64,000 nucleotides of DNA, taken from NCBI RefSeq assembly GCF_015548375.1, contig NZ_JADMWW010000013.1, forward strand, positions 1 through 64,000. Reading direction: 5' to 3'. The notes under the pieces are model-generated. The model was not told the origin of the DNA. It saw nothing but the letters and a program-made list of their open reading frames with translations, and ran no database searches. The DNA comes from Collinsella aerofaciens. Its GTDB lineage: Bacteria; Actinomycetota; Coriobacteriia; Coriobacteriales; Coriobacteriaceae. Of this stretch, positions 48,118 to 56,889 are shown piece by piece (the first letter of the stretch is position 1; each line of letters opens with the position of its first letter). A program made the translations under genes and the position numbers.

Positions 48118-48154
48118 ACCGTCCGAACCTCGCATGGTCCGGGCGGTTTTTCTT
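48118..48154 (+). terminator. displaced host terminator of tRNA-Arg(CCG)
   Basis: Stem ACCGTCCGAACC/GGTCCGGGCGGT (11 of 12 pairs, one of them T-G), 6-base loop, then TTTTTCTT. Its distance from the core equals that of a terminator behind an intact tRNA, compare 3565-3596. It also blocks readthrough into the ATPase gene. Confidence 0.8.
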
Positions 48155-48182
48155 ATACCGACGCGACGTGATGGGACGTGGT

Positions 48183-50906
48183 ATGGCAGTAACGGATATC
48201 GAGCGCGGACTCTCGACCGCCGAGGTCGAGGAGCGCATCGCCGCCGGTAAGATCAACCGCAACATGGAACTTAAGACCAAGTCGGTCAAAGAGCTCATCA
48301 TCGAGAACCTCTGCACGCTGTTCAATTTGATCAACGTGATCTTGGCGTTCCTGGTCATTTTGACCGGTTCGTTTAAGAATCTGACGTTCCTGTTCGTGGT
48401 GTTCCTCAATACCGCTATTGGCGTCATTCAGTCCATGCGTTCCAAGAAGATGGTCGATAAGCTCACGCTGCTGACCTCCAAGAAGGACATCGCGGTGCGC
48501 GACGGCGTCGAGGTGGAGCTCGACCTGGACCAGATCGTGCTCGACGATATCATTCGCCTGGGGCGCGGCGACCAGATTCCCGCTGACGCCGTGGTGGTCT
48601 CGGGCGAGGCACTCGTGAACGAGAGCCTGCTGACGGGCGAGAGCGACCTTATTAAGAAACAGCCTGGTTCCGAGCTCATGAGCGGCAGCTTTATCGACTC
48701 GGGCCTGCTGCGCGCCCGCGTGATTCATGTCGGCGCCGACAACTACGTGGCTAAAATTAATAACGAGGCCAAGTACGTCAAAAAGGTCAATTCCGAGATC
48801 ATGAACGCGCTTAACGCCATCGTGCGCTTTGCGAGCATCATCATGATCCCGCTCGGTTTGGCGTTGTTTGCCTCAAGTGTGAGCGAGCTGTGGGATGCCG
48901 CGGGAACCCCGGGCGATAGCGCGCTTTCGTGGTGCTTCTCCGAGTTGTTGGCTGGTCATGTGCCTTCGTCGGCGCTGCTGTCCACGGTGGGCGCCCTGCT
49001 GGGCATGATCCCGCAAGGCCTGGTGCTGCTGACCTCGTCGGTGCTCGCCATCGCCACGGTGCGCCTGGCTCGCCGCAAGGTGCTGGCACAGCAGCTCTAC
49101 TGCATCGAGACGATCGCTCGCGTCGACGTGCTGTGCCTGGACAAGACGGGCACCATCACGTCGGGCCGCATGGAGGTCGAGGGCACGTATCCGCTGCCGG
49201 TTGAGGGCGTGAGCCTAGGCGCCGGCTCGGACGAGGCGGTCGTTCCCGTCGATACCACGGTACTCGATTTTGCGCTGGCTAACGTCGCGCGTGCGACTTC
49301 GGCCGATGCCAACGAGACCTGCCAGGCGCTTCTCAACTATTACGCCGATCGCCCGGTCGAGGTGTCTGAGCCGCTGTCGGTCATTCCGTTCTCGTCCTCC
49401 AAAAAATGGAGCGGCGCGTCGTTTTCGCAGGGCTCCTATGTGATGGGTGCGGCGCAGTTTGTGCTCTCTGATCATGTGTTTTCGCAGGTCGAGAACCGTG
49501 TCGCCGAGCTTGCCGATACCTGCCGCGTGCTCGTTGTGGCGCGCGTGGACGGCTTTACGCCCGATGGCGATATGGTGGGCGAGGCCGAGCCCGTGGGCTT
49601 TGTGACCATCCGCGACGAGATTCGTACCTCGGCGGCCGAGACCATCGGCTACTTCAACGAGCAGGGCGTGACCCTCAACGTGATCAGTGGCGACGACCCG
49701 CGTACGGTGTCGTCGATCGCGCGCGTGGTGGGCGTGCCGGGGGCGGACGCTTATGTGGACGCCACGACGCTCGATACGCCGGCCAAGCTCGATGCCGCAG
49801 TGGACCGCTACCATGTCTTTGGTCGTGTGACCCCGCAGCAGAAGCGCGAGCTCGTGCAGGCGCTCAAGCGCCGCGAGCACACCGTGGCCATGACGGGCGA
49901 CGGCGTCAACGATGTGCTGGCGCTCAAGGAAGCCGACTGCTCCGTCGCCATGGCGGCCGGCTCCGATGCCGCGCGTAATGTGGCCGAGATCGTACTCGTC
50001 GACAACGACTTTGCCTCGATGCCCGCCGTGGTGGCCGAGGGCCGTCGCTCCATCAACAACCTGCAGCGTTCGGCCTCGCTGTTCCTGACCAAGACGCTGT
50101 TCTCGATGGGCCTGGCGGCGCTGTGCATTGCGCTGCCGCCGTACCCCTTCGAGCCCATCCAGATGACACTCATCAACTTCTTTTGCATCGGCGCGCCGGG
50201 CTTTGTGTTGGGCCTGGAGCCCAACAATGCTCGCGTGAAGGGTGCGTTTTTGACGAATGTACTCAAGCGTGCACTGCCGGCGTCGATTGCGGTCATTCTG
50301 GCTGCGGCGCTCGATATCTTTGTGGCGCGCGTGTTTGGCTTTAGCCAGCTCACGCTGTCTACGATGTGTCTGCTTACGTCGTGCGCGGCGAGCGTCAGCC
50401 TGATCTGGCGCATCTCGCAGCCTCTCACGCCCTTACGTGTGGTGCTCTTTGTGTTTGTAGTCGCCGGCATCCTGGTGGGCGTTATCGGATTCCCGGGGCT
50501 GCTGTCTATTGCCAACCTGTCGATGGGCCAGATGGTTATCTTGGCTGTCATCGTGGTCTTTACCTGCTCGGTGTTCTTTAAGCTCGCCACGATGATGGAT
50601 TCGCTCAAGCCGCGTCGTCGTCATGTCGCAACTGGTTTTGGCCGCGGTGTGCACGTCCGCCTGGGTCGCGGTGGCGGCAAGGTGAGCTCGACGGGTTCGA
50701 CGGCCGAGCGTTTTGCCAAGCGCGTCGCCGCCGACATGGCGCAGCGCCGCGAAGATCGCACCGCTCGCGAGGCCGAGGCCCGCGCACTCGAGGGCGTGGG
50801 CCAGGCCCAGCCCAAGAAAAAGAAGAGTACCGGAGCTAAGCGCTCTCGTGTGACCAAGTCCGCCCAAGGCATCAAAGTCTCGATGCCAAGCAAAAAGAAG
50901 AAGTAG
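48183..50906 (+). CDS. P-type cation-transporting ATPase
   Basis: The ATG at 48183 (MAVTDIERGLSTAEVEERIA) gives 907 residues; ATG 48171 or GTG 48168 are possible. It has TGES near 150 (actuator), DKTGTIT near 319 (phosphorylated Asp), TGDGVND near 570, and about ten membrane helices. The sequence MIPQGLVLLTSSVLAIATVR before DKTGT lacks a CPx motif, so heavy-metal transport is unlikely; calcium, magnesium or a similar cation is expected. The C-terminal 110 residues are a basic, Lys/Arg-rich cytoplasmic tail ending in a Lys-rich run. Confidence 0.92.
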   Translation: MAVTDIERGLSTAEVEERIAAGKINRNMELKTKSVKELIIENLCTLFNLINVILAFLVILTGSFKNLTFLFVVFLNTAIGVIQSMRSKKMVDKLTLLTSKKDIAVRDGVEVELDLDQIVLDDIIRLGRGDQIPADAVVVSGEALVNESLLTGESDLIKKQPGSELMSGSFIDSGLLRARVIHVGADNYVAKINNEAKYVKKVNSEIMNALNAIVRFASIIMIPLGLALFASSVSELWDAAGTPGDSALSWCFSELLAGHVPSSALLSTVGALLGMIPQGLVLLTSSVLAIATVRLARRKVLAQQLYCIETIARVDVLCLDKTGTITSGRMEVEGTYPLPVEGVSLGAGSDEAVVPVDTTVLDFALANVARATSADANETCQALLNYYADRPVEVSEPLSVIPFSSSKKWSGASFSQGSYVMGAAQFVLSDHVFSQVENRVAELADTCRVLVVARVDGFTPDGDMVGEAEPVGFVTIRDEIRTSAAETIGYFNEQGVTLNVISGDDPRTVSSIARVVGVPGADAYVDATTLDTPAKLDAAVDRYHVFGRVTPQQKRELVQALKRREHTVAMTGDGVNDVLALKEADCSVAMAAGSDAARNVAEIVLVDNDFASMPAVVAEGRRSINNLQRSASLFLTKTLFSMGLAALCIALPPYPFEPIQMTLINFFCIGAPGFVLGLEPNNARVKGAFLTNVLKRALPASIAVILAAALDIFVARVFGFSQLTLSTMCLLTSCAASVSLIWRISQPLTPLRVVLFVFVVAGILVGVIGFPGLLSIANLSMGQMVILAVIVVFTCSVFFKLATMMDSLKPRRRHVATGFGRGVHVRLGRGGGKVSSTGSTAERFAKRVAADMAQRREDRTAREAEARALEGVGQAQPKKKKSTGAKRSRVTKSAQGIKVSMPSKKKK

Positions 50907-51009
50907 CTACGCGCCCTGGCGATGTTGAATTGGTGCCTTGTTCCTGTGGGGCCGTGGCGATGTTATGCTCTAACCTCGATTGTTTGAATTGCTTCGAAAA
51001 GAGGATGCC

Positions 51010-52152
51010 GTGATCTGCCCGCATTGCCTTAAGACTATCGAGGACGGCGCCTCGTTCTGCCCCTACTGCAACGCCTATGTGGGTCCGGGCGATGGTCCCG
51101 AGCACACCGAGTTCGTGTTCTGTGAGGGCTGCGGTGCCCGTCTTTCTCCGCATGATCGTACGTGCCCCAAATGCGGACGCCCCGCTCCGGGTATCCTCTC
51201 CGAGGACGCGGCCGCATCCGACCTGGCAGCGGGCCGCACGGCGGGCTTTCCGCGCCTAACGCAAGAGCAGATCGATACCGAGGTGCCGCATGCGCCGGCC
51301 TCTGCCGCTGCGGTGCTTTCGGATGCCGCTGATCCTAACGAGACCTGCGTGCTGCCGGCTTTCGATAAGGATTTCGGTATCCCCAAGGTCGATATTTCCA
51401 CGCCCGTTTCCCTGCATGACGATGCTCAAAAACCCAAGCGCAAGGTGCACCCCGACGAGGACGCCTATCACAAGCACAAGCGTCATATCCCCAAGCCGCT
51501 CATCGTCATCGCGGTTCTTGCCGTCGTGTGCGGTGGCGCCTATTGGTTTGTGACGGCCGACCCCATGGGTGTTATGCCCGGTTTCTATGACCAGTTTGGA
51601 CAGGCTGCGCAGACCACCTTCCCCACGCGTCAAAAGGGCGAGGCGACCGAGGACGACGCCAAACAGGACGATCCTGCCGAAGTGGTCCAGGAAGAAACCG
51701 TGCTCACCGATGACCAGCTCTATACCAGGCTCGATGGCCTGTATCAGACCATCGTGTCCTACGGTGACGAGGACCAGATCGGCGAGGTCATCGATTCGTT
51801 CAACAACGGCTATCTCCGCTCTCCGCTCTCCACGCGCCAGGAACTCTCGCAGAGTGCCTATGCGCTGCGCGACCAGATTAAAAAGACGCAAGACGAGCTC
51901 AACAACCTTAAGTACCAGGACGATACGGTCTATGCGGATGACATCGCCCACTTAAAGCAGCTTGCCGAGTGGATGTACGAGCGCGTCGACGTGATCTGCC
52001 AGAGTTGGGATATCTCGCTTGCCATTCCCGATGGCGAGTCGATGAGTTCGCATCAAAGCGAGATCTTGGCACCCATAGCGCAGGGCGGAAGCAGCGCCCT
52101 TAACCAGTACGATGCCAACGTGGGCGCTTGGAAGCCGCAACAGCGTTCATAG
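51010..52152 (+). CDS. zinc-ribbon membrane protein of unknown function
   Basis: GTG at 51010 has AAGAGGA upstream, giving 380 residues that begin VICPHCLKTIEDGASFCPYC. Two double zinc ribbons (residues 1-60: CPHC, CPYC, CEGC, CPKC) are followed by a disordered part, one membrane helix (LIVIAVLAVVCGGAYWFVTA near 170) and an external helical domain. Such proteins are common in Actinobacteria and may be sensors or secretion-linked scaffolds; the role is not known. Confidence 0.75.
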   Translation: MICPHCLKTIEDGASFCPYCNAYVGPGDGPEHTEFVFCEGCGARLSPHDRTCPKCGRPAPGILSEDAAASDLAAGRTAGFPRLTQEQIDTEVPHAPASAAAVLSDAADPNETCVLPAFDKDFGIPKVDISTPVSLHDDAQKPKRKVHPDEDAYHKHKRHIPKPLIVIAVLAVVCGGAYWFVTADPMGVMPGFYDQFGQAAQTTFPTRQKGEATEDDAKQDDPAEVVQEETVLTDDQLYTRLDGLYQTIVSYGDEDQIGEVIDSFNNGYLRSPLSTRQELSQSAYALRDQIKKTQDELNNLKYQDDTVYADDIAHLKQLAEWMYERVDVICQSWDISLAIPDGESMSSHQSEILAPIAQGGSSALNQYDANVGAWKPQQRS

Positions 52153-52260
52153 AAATTAGTTCGCCCTGGACGGTATTACCTACGTGCGCAATTGATGGAA
52201 GCCTGTGCTTATTGCTACAATTCGTACAAATATGCTTTAAACGCACGAGGAAGGAACCAC

Positions 52261-52803
52261 ATGTTTGGTTTTAAGAAAGAGCTCTACACGCCCGAGTATC
52301 AGCTTGCCGGCGACGAGTACGCCGTAATCGAGACGTCGAAGGGTACCATCAAGGTCAAGTTTGACGGCGAGGGCGCTCCCATTCATGTCGCGAACTTCTG
52401 CGAGCTTTCTACGATGGGCTTCTACGACGGCCTTAAGTTCCATCGCTATGTGCCCGGCTTTGTTATCCAGGGCGGCGACCCCAATACCCGTGATATGTCC
52501 GGCGCCGATGTTGCTGCCGGCCTTGAAGGCCCCGACGGCATGCCCGGTACCGGTGGCCCCGGCTACTGCATCAAGGGCGAGTTTGCTACCAATCCGCGCA
52601 ACAGCCATGTTGACGGCGCGCTCGCCATGGCGCGCTCCATGGATCCCGACTCCGCGGGTTCGCAGTTCTACTTCTGCCTGGGCGCCCAGCATAACCTCGA
52701 TTCCGGTTACACCGTCTTTGGTACCACGGTCGAGGGTCTCGATGTGATTTCGCAGCTGCGTGCCGGCGACGAGATCGTCCACGTCGAGATCGTTCACGAG
52801 TAA
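52261..52803 (+). CDS. peptidyl-prolyl cis-trans isomerase, cyclophilin type
   Basis: GAAGGAACCAC precedes the ATG. The 180-residue protein has FHRYVPGFVIQGGDP, GSQFYFCLG and YTVFGTTVEGLDV, the cyclophilin core with the catalytic Arg (HRY) and Gln/Phe residues. No signal peptide, so cytoplasmic. It assists protein folding. Confidence 0.95.
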   Translation: MFGFKKELYTPEYQLAGDEYAVIETSKGTIKVKFDGEGAPIHVANFCELSTMGFYDGLKFHRYVPGFVIQGGDPNTRDMSGADVAAGLEGPDGMPGTGGPGYCIKGEFATNPRNSHVDGALAMARSMDPDSAGSQFYFCLGAQHNLDSGYTVFGTTVEGLDVISQLRAGDEIVHVEIVHE

Positions 52804-52814
52804 AGGGGACTTCC

Positions 52815-54119
52815 TTGAATAGCCAGCTGATCCAACAGGGCCGCGCCGCTTATCGCGCGGGTGATTTTTCCGCTGCAGCCCAGATGCTTGGGGCGGCAAA
52901 GACTCCCGATGAGATTATGGGCGAGGCCGACCATCTTCGCGGTAACGCCCTGATGCACCTGGGCATGTATGCCGAGGCCGCCGAGGCCTACGCTGCCGCC
53001 CTCAACGACGGCACCTATGGCAAGCGCGGCGCGCTGCTCACCAACCGCGGTAAGGCGCTCGCGGCGGTGGGCGACTACACCACGGCCGCCCAGGCGTTTT
53101 CCGCTGCAACACAGGACGCCTCCTATGCCACACCGTTCAAGGCCTATCTGGGCTTGGGCAACGCATTGTTCCAGGCGGGCGATTATGCCAACGCCGGCAC
53201 TGCCTTCCGTCAGGCCGCTATCGACGGTGCCAATCCGGCTCCCGCCGCCGCTCTGGGCGAGCTCGGCCGTTGCTTTATCAAGCTCGGTCGCCCGGCAGAT
53301 GCCGTGGAGACCTATCGCACGGCTATCGACTTTGCTGGTCCGCGTGACGATACGCGTGCGCTCAATGCCGGCATGGGCCAGGCGCTTTCTGCCGCCGGTC
53401 GTCCCTCCGATGCGCTCGATGCCTTTAACGCTGCTACCGCCGACGGCATCTACCAGCTCACGCCCGAGCAGGCCGACGAACTTGCCCGCGTGCATGATTC
53501 GCTGGCCGCGCTTTCTGCCCAGACGGCCATGGCTACGGCTCCGGCGCCCGCGATGGACGCTCCCGCCGTCGATCCGCTTGATCCTACGGGTGCAACCGGT
53601 CAGTTTATGCCCGACCCCTCGGACACCGGCTTCTTCACGCTGTCCGAGTCCGAGATGGTTCAGCAGGACCGTCAGGATCGTAAGCAGGCCAAGGTCCGTC
53701 GTCGTCATCGCCACACGGGTCTCAAAGTCTTCATCGTGCTGCTTCTGCTCATTTTGATTGCTGCGGGCGGTCTGGGCTTTGCCTACACGCGCGGCTTTGG
53801 CTTCCCCTCGCAGGAGTCGGTTATCACCGATCTGTTCCAGGCTGCTGGCGACGGTGACAGCGCAAAGGCCGAGTCTTGCCTGGCCTCGAGCCTGTCCGAG
53901 GACGCCAAGTCGATGATCATCTCCTCGATTCCGCAGGGCGCCACCGTGTCCGTCGAGGGCATGGATCAGTCCATGACCGAGACGACCGCCAAGGTCAAGG
54001 CTTCGCTGTCCAAGGGCGGCGAGCAGGAGTACACCGTCAAATTCGTGCGCTCCGACAATCATATCGGCTGGGCCGTTTCCTCGCTCGATATGGATTTCTC
54101 GGCTGCTGACAACCAGTAG
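52815..54119 (+). CDS. TPR-repeat membrane protein
   Basis: TTG start at 52815 with AAAGGGGA upstream. Residues 1-235 hold tetratricopeptide repeats (EADHLRGNALMHLGMYAEAA, YTTAAQAFSAATQD), then a Pro/Ala linker, one membrane helix (VFIVLLLLILIAAGGLGFAY near 310) and an external domain of about 100 residues. It follows the cyclophilin by 11 bases, so they are likely co-transcribed. Role unknown; protein-protein contacts are expected. Confidence 0.82.
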   Translation: MNSQLIQQGRAAYRAGDFSAAAQMLGAAKTPDEIMGEADHLRGNALMHLGMYAEAAEAYAAALNDGTYGKRGALLTNRGKALAAVGDYTTAAQAFSAATQDASYATPFKAYLGLGNALFQAGDYANAGTAFRQAAIDGANPAPAAALGELGRCFIKLGRPADAVETYRTAIDFAGPRDDTRALNAGMGQALSAAGRPSDALDAFNAATADGIYQLTPEQADELARVHDSLAALSAQTAMATAPAPAMDAPAVDPLDPTGATGQFMPDPSDTGFFTLSESEMVQQDRQDRKQAKVRRRHRHTGLKVFIVLLLLILIAAGGLGFAYTRGFGFPSQESVITDLFQAAGDGDSAKAESCLASSLSEDAKSMIISSIPQGATVSVEGMDQSMTETTAKVKASLSKGGEQEYTVKFVRSDNHIGWAVSSLDMDFSAADNQ

Positions 54120-54141
54120 TGACCTTATGGGATTTAGCTTT

Positions 54142-54174
54142 GCCCGGCGCTTCACCGCAAGTGAGGTGCCGGGC
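54142..54174 (+). terminator. hairpin upstream of mreB
   Basis: GCCCGGC/GCCGGGC with an inner TTCAC/GTGAG pairing. The T-run is weak (TTGCG), so it may be a weak terminator after the TPR gene. Confidence 0.45.
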
Positions 54175-54234
54175 TTGCGCTAGTATCATGAGCTAGTAGT
54201 TTTCCAGCAATCATCCAACACATCAGGAGTTGCG

Positions 54235-55278
54235 TTGTTTTCTTTGATGGATATGTTCTTCGGTAGCTATGCGGGCGATCTTGCCATCGACCTCGGCACC
54301 GCAAATACGCTTGTCTCCGTGCGCGGCAAGGGCATCGTCATTCGCGAGCCCTCTGTCGTCGCCATCGATAAGAACGACGAGCGCATCCTGGCGGTCGGTA
54401 TCGAGGCAAAGCGCATGCTCGGCCGTACGCCCGGCAACATCGTGGCCGTTCGTCCCCTGAAGGACGGCGTCATCGCCGACTTCGATGTTACCGAGGCTAT
54501 GCTTCGCTATTTTATCGACAAGGCGTCCGAGAAGCGCTATCCGTGGACCCCGCGTCCGCGCGTTGTCGTCTGCGTTCCCTCCGGCGTCACGTCGGTCGAG
54601 AAGCGTGCTGTCTTTGAGGCCACGATCCAGGCTGGCGCTCGCCAGGCCTACCTGATCGAGGAGCCCATGGCTGCCGCTATCGGCGCCGATCTGCCCGTCG
54701 AGGAACCCACCGGCTCCATGGTCATCGACATCGGTGGCGGTACCACCGAGGTTGCCGTTATCGCTATGGGTGGCATCGTCGTCTCGCAGTCCATCCGTAT
54801 TGCCGGCGACGAGTTCGATCAGGCCATCCTCACGCACGTTCGTGATGCCTACAACTTGGCCATCGGCGAGCGTACGGCAGAGGACATCAAGATCAAGGTC
54901 GGCTCCGCCGTGCCGCTCAAGGACGAGCTCGACGTCGAGGTCAACGGCCGCGACGTGATCACCGGTCTGCCCAAGACCGTGCGCATCGAGAGCGAGGAGA
55001 TTCGTCGCGCGCTCAACAAGCCGCTCGACGAGATGGCCAAGGCCGTCAAGGACGCACTCGACGCTACGCCTCCCGATCTTGCCTCGGACCTTATGTACTA
55101 CGGTATTTTGCTGACTGGTGGCGGCGCACTGCTGCGCGGTCTCGACGTGCGCCTGCGCGATGAGACCGGTGTTTCGGTCAACGTCAGCCCCACGGCGCTC
55201 GATAACGTCGTTAACGGCTGTGCCCGCGTGCTCGAGGCCAATGCGTTTGATGGCGGCTTCGTCCAGACCAATGCTTAA
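54235..55278 (+). CDS. mreB: rod-shape protein MreB
   Basis: Probable TTG start at 54235, 7 bases after CAGGAG; 347 residues. It has the actin-fold nucleotide motifs DLAIDLGTANTLV (phosphate 1), VIDIGGGTTEVAVI (phosphate 2) and LLTGGGALLRGLD (adenosine). It polymerises under the membrane and guides wall synthesis. It opens the cluster mreB-mreC-mreD-mrdA-rodA. Confidence 0.96.
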   Translation: MFSLMDMFFGSYAGDLAIDLGTANTLVSVRGKGIVIREPSVVAIDKNDERILAVGIEAKRMLGRTPGNIVAVRPLKDGVIADFDVTEAMLRYFIDKASEKRYPWTPRPRVVVCVPSGVTSVEKRAVFEATIQAGARQAYLIEEPMAAAIGADLPVEEPTGSMVIDIGGGTTEVAVIAMGGIVVSQSIRIAGDEFDQAILTHVRDAYNLAIGERTAEDIKIKVGSAVPLKDELDVEVNGRDVITGLPKTVRIESEEIRRALNKPLDEMAKAVKDALDATPPDLASDLMYYGILLTGGGALLRGLDVRLRDETGVSVNVSPTALDNVVNGCARVLEANAFDGGFVQTNA

Positions 55279-55299
55279 TTTCCAAAAGGTGGATTCCAT

Positions 55300-56298
55300 T
55301 TGGCACGATCTTCGGGTTTCTCCACAAATCTGAATACCAAGCGACAATCAACGGGTATGCGCCCGTTGATTGTTTTCAGCCTGATTTCGGTGTTGCTGCT
55401 CACGTTTTACATCCGCGAGGGCGAGGCAGGACCGATTCATGCCGTGCGTTCGGGCGTGACGACGATTACCTCGCCGGTGCGCTTTGTGGGCTCGGCTGTG
55501 GCGGCCCCCTTCAATGCGATCGGCAACGTGTTCTCTAACCTTACGGCGTCGCAGGACACGCTTGACGAGCTTAAGAAGCAAAACGAGGAGCTGACCTCTA
55601 AGGTTGCTGAGCTCTCCGAGGCTCAAAAGACCGCCGAGCGTCTGGAGGGGCTGGTCGGCCTGCAGTCGACCTACAACCTCAAATCGACCGCTGCTCGTAT
55701 CGTTGGTGCCTCGGGCGATGCCTGGACCTCGACCGTAACCATCGACAAGGGCTCTGCCGACGGCCTTACCATCAACATGCCCGTGACGAGTTCTGCCGGT
55801 GTTATCGGTCAGATTATCGAGGTATCGGCCAAGACCTCTACCGTGCGCCTTATTGGCGACGAGAACTCGGGTGTGTCCGCCATGGTACAGGACACGCGCG
55901 CCCAGGGCATGCTGCAGGGTCAGGCTGACGGCACGCTGCGTCTTGAGTACGTGAGCGTCGACTCCGATGTTAAGGTTGGCGACATCATCGTGACCTCGGG
56001 CATTGGCGGTGTGTTCCCCAAGGGTCTACCGCTCGGCACCGTCTCGTCGGTCGAGAAATCGGCAAACGACGTGTACTACACCATTGTGGTGCGCGCCCAG
56101 ACCACGGCCGAGAACAACGAGGAAGTGCTGGTCATCACCTCGCTGACCGACGAACAGTCGGCCTCGGATGAGGACGTGAGCACGGCCAACAGCACGCCGC
56201 AGGGAACGTCGCGCGATGCTGCGACCAAGACGAAGGACGAGAGCTCGGATGACAGTTCCGACACGTCCGAGACGACCGATTCCGGCTCGAGCGAATAG
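55300..56298 (+). CDS. mreC: rod-shape protein MreC
   Basis: TTG start with AAAGGTGGA upstream; 332 residues. One N-terminal membrane helix (PLIVFSLISVLLLTFYI), a coiled coil (LDELKKQNEELTSKVAELSE) and the beta domain with VTSSAGVIGQIIEVSAKTST and GDIIVTSGIGGVFPKGLPLG. The C-terminal 40 residues are an acidic Ser/Asp/Thr tail. It links MreB to PBP2. Confidence 0.94.
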   Translation: MARSSGFSTNLNTKRQSTGMRPLIVFSLISVLLLTFYIREGEAGPIHAVRSGVTTITSPVRFVGSAVAAPFNAIGNVFSNLTASQDTLDELKKQNEELTSKVAELSEAQKTAERLEGLVGLQSTYNLKSTAARIVGASGDAWTSTVTIDKGSADGLTINMPVTSSAGVIGQIIEVSAKTSTVRLIGDENSGVSAMVQDTRAQGMLQGQADGTLRLEYVSVDSDVKVGDIIVTSGIGGVFPKGLPLGTVSSVEKSANDVYYTIVVRAQTTAENNEEVLVITSLTDEQSASDEDVSTANSTPQGTSRDAATKTKDESSDDSSDTSETTDSGSSE

Positions 56299-56303
56299 GG
56301 GGC

Positions 56304-56876
56304 ATGTCCATGGATCTACACGAGCAGGGGATGAGCTCCCGCACGTTTGTAATCGCCGCCATCGTGTGCGTGCTGCTGCAGGCAGGCCTGGCACCGCAGA
56401 TCTCCATTGCGGGCGGTCGCGTCAACTTCATGATTATCCTGGTGTGCCTAAGCGTGTTCTCGGGCGACCCGACCCGTGCCGTCGTGTGCGGTTTTTGCAG
56501 CGGCTTGTTCTATGACCTGTCCGCTGCCGTGCCGGTGGGCGTTATGTCGCTCCTGCTGACCGTGGGTTCTTTTGCCCTGGTGCACAGCGCCGTCGGTCAG
56601 ACGGGCGGTACCCCGAGTGCGCGCGGCGTCACTGTGGGCGCCTTTGCGCTCGTCATTAATGTGATTTACAGCATCATCTTGCTGTTTATGGGTTTGGAGA
56701 CGAGCTTTGTCGTGGCGATCTTCGGCCATGCGCTGCCGTCCTCGATCCTGACGGGTCTGGTTGCCATTCCGTTTTTGATGTCCGGCGTCGTGCCGCAGTC
56801 CGGCTATGGATTCTCCGCACGTGGCGGACGCCAGACGGGTATGCGCTTTAAGCCCAAGACCCGCAAGCTCAAATAG
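56304..56876 (+). CDS. mreD: rod-shape protein MreD
   Basis: 190 residues with five hydrophobic segments and the conserved FCSGLFYDLSAAVPVGVMSL region. Starts 5 bases after mreC; several ATGs (56304, 56310) are possible. It is an integral membrane partner of MreC in elongation. Confidence 0.88.
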   Translation: MSMDLHEQGMSSRTFVIAAIVCVLLQAGLAPQISIAGGRVNFMIILVCLSVFSGDPTRAVVCGFCSGLFYDLSAAVPVGVMSLLLTVGSFALVHSAVGQTGGTPSARGVTVGAFALVINVIYSIILLFMGLETSFVVAIFGHALPSSILTGLVAIPFLMSGVVPQSGYGFSARGGRQTGMRFKPKTRKLK

Positions 56877-56889
56877 GGGAGGCCCGTAG

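Noticed and set aside
48023-48427. Minus-strand frame of 134 codons at the right prophage end as an independent gene
   Set aside because: It overlaps the P-type ATPase start region and has no family. Its informative part is only the stretch left of the att core, which is in frame with integrase in the circular phage.
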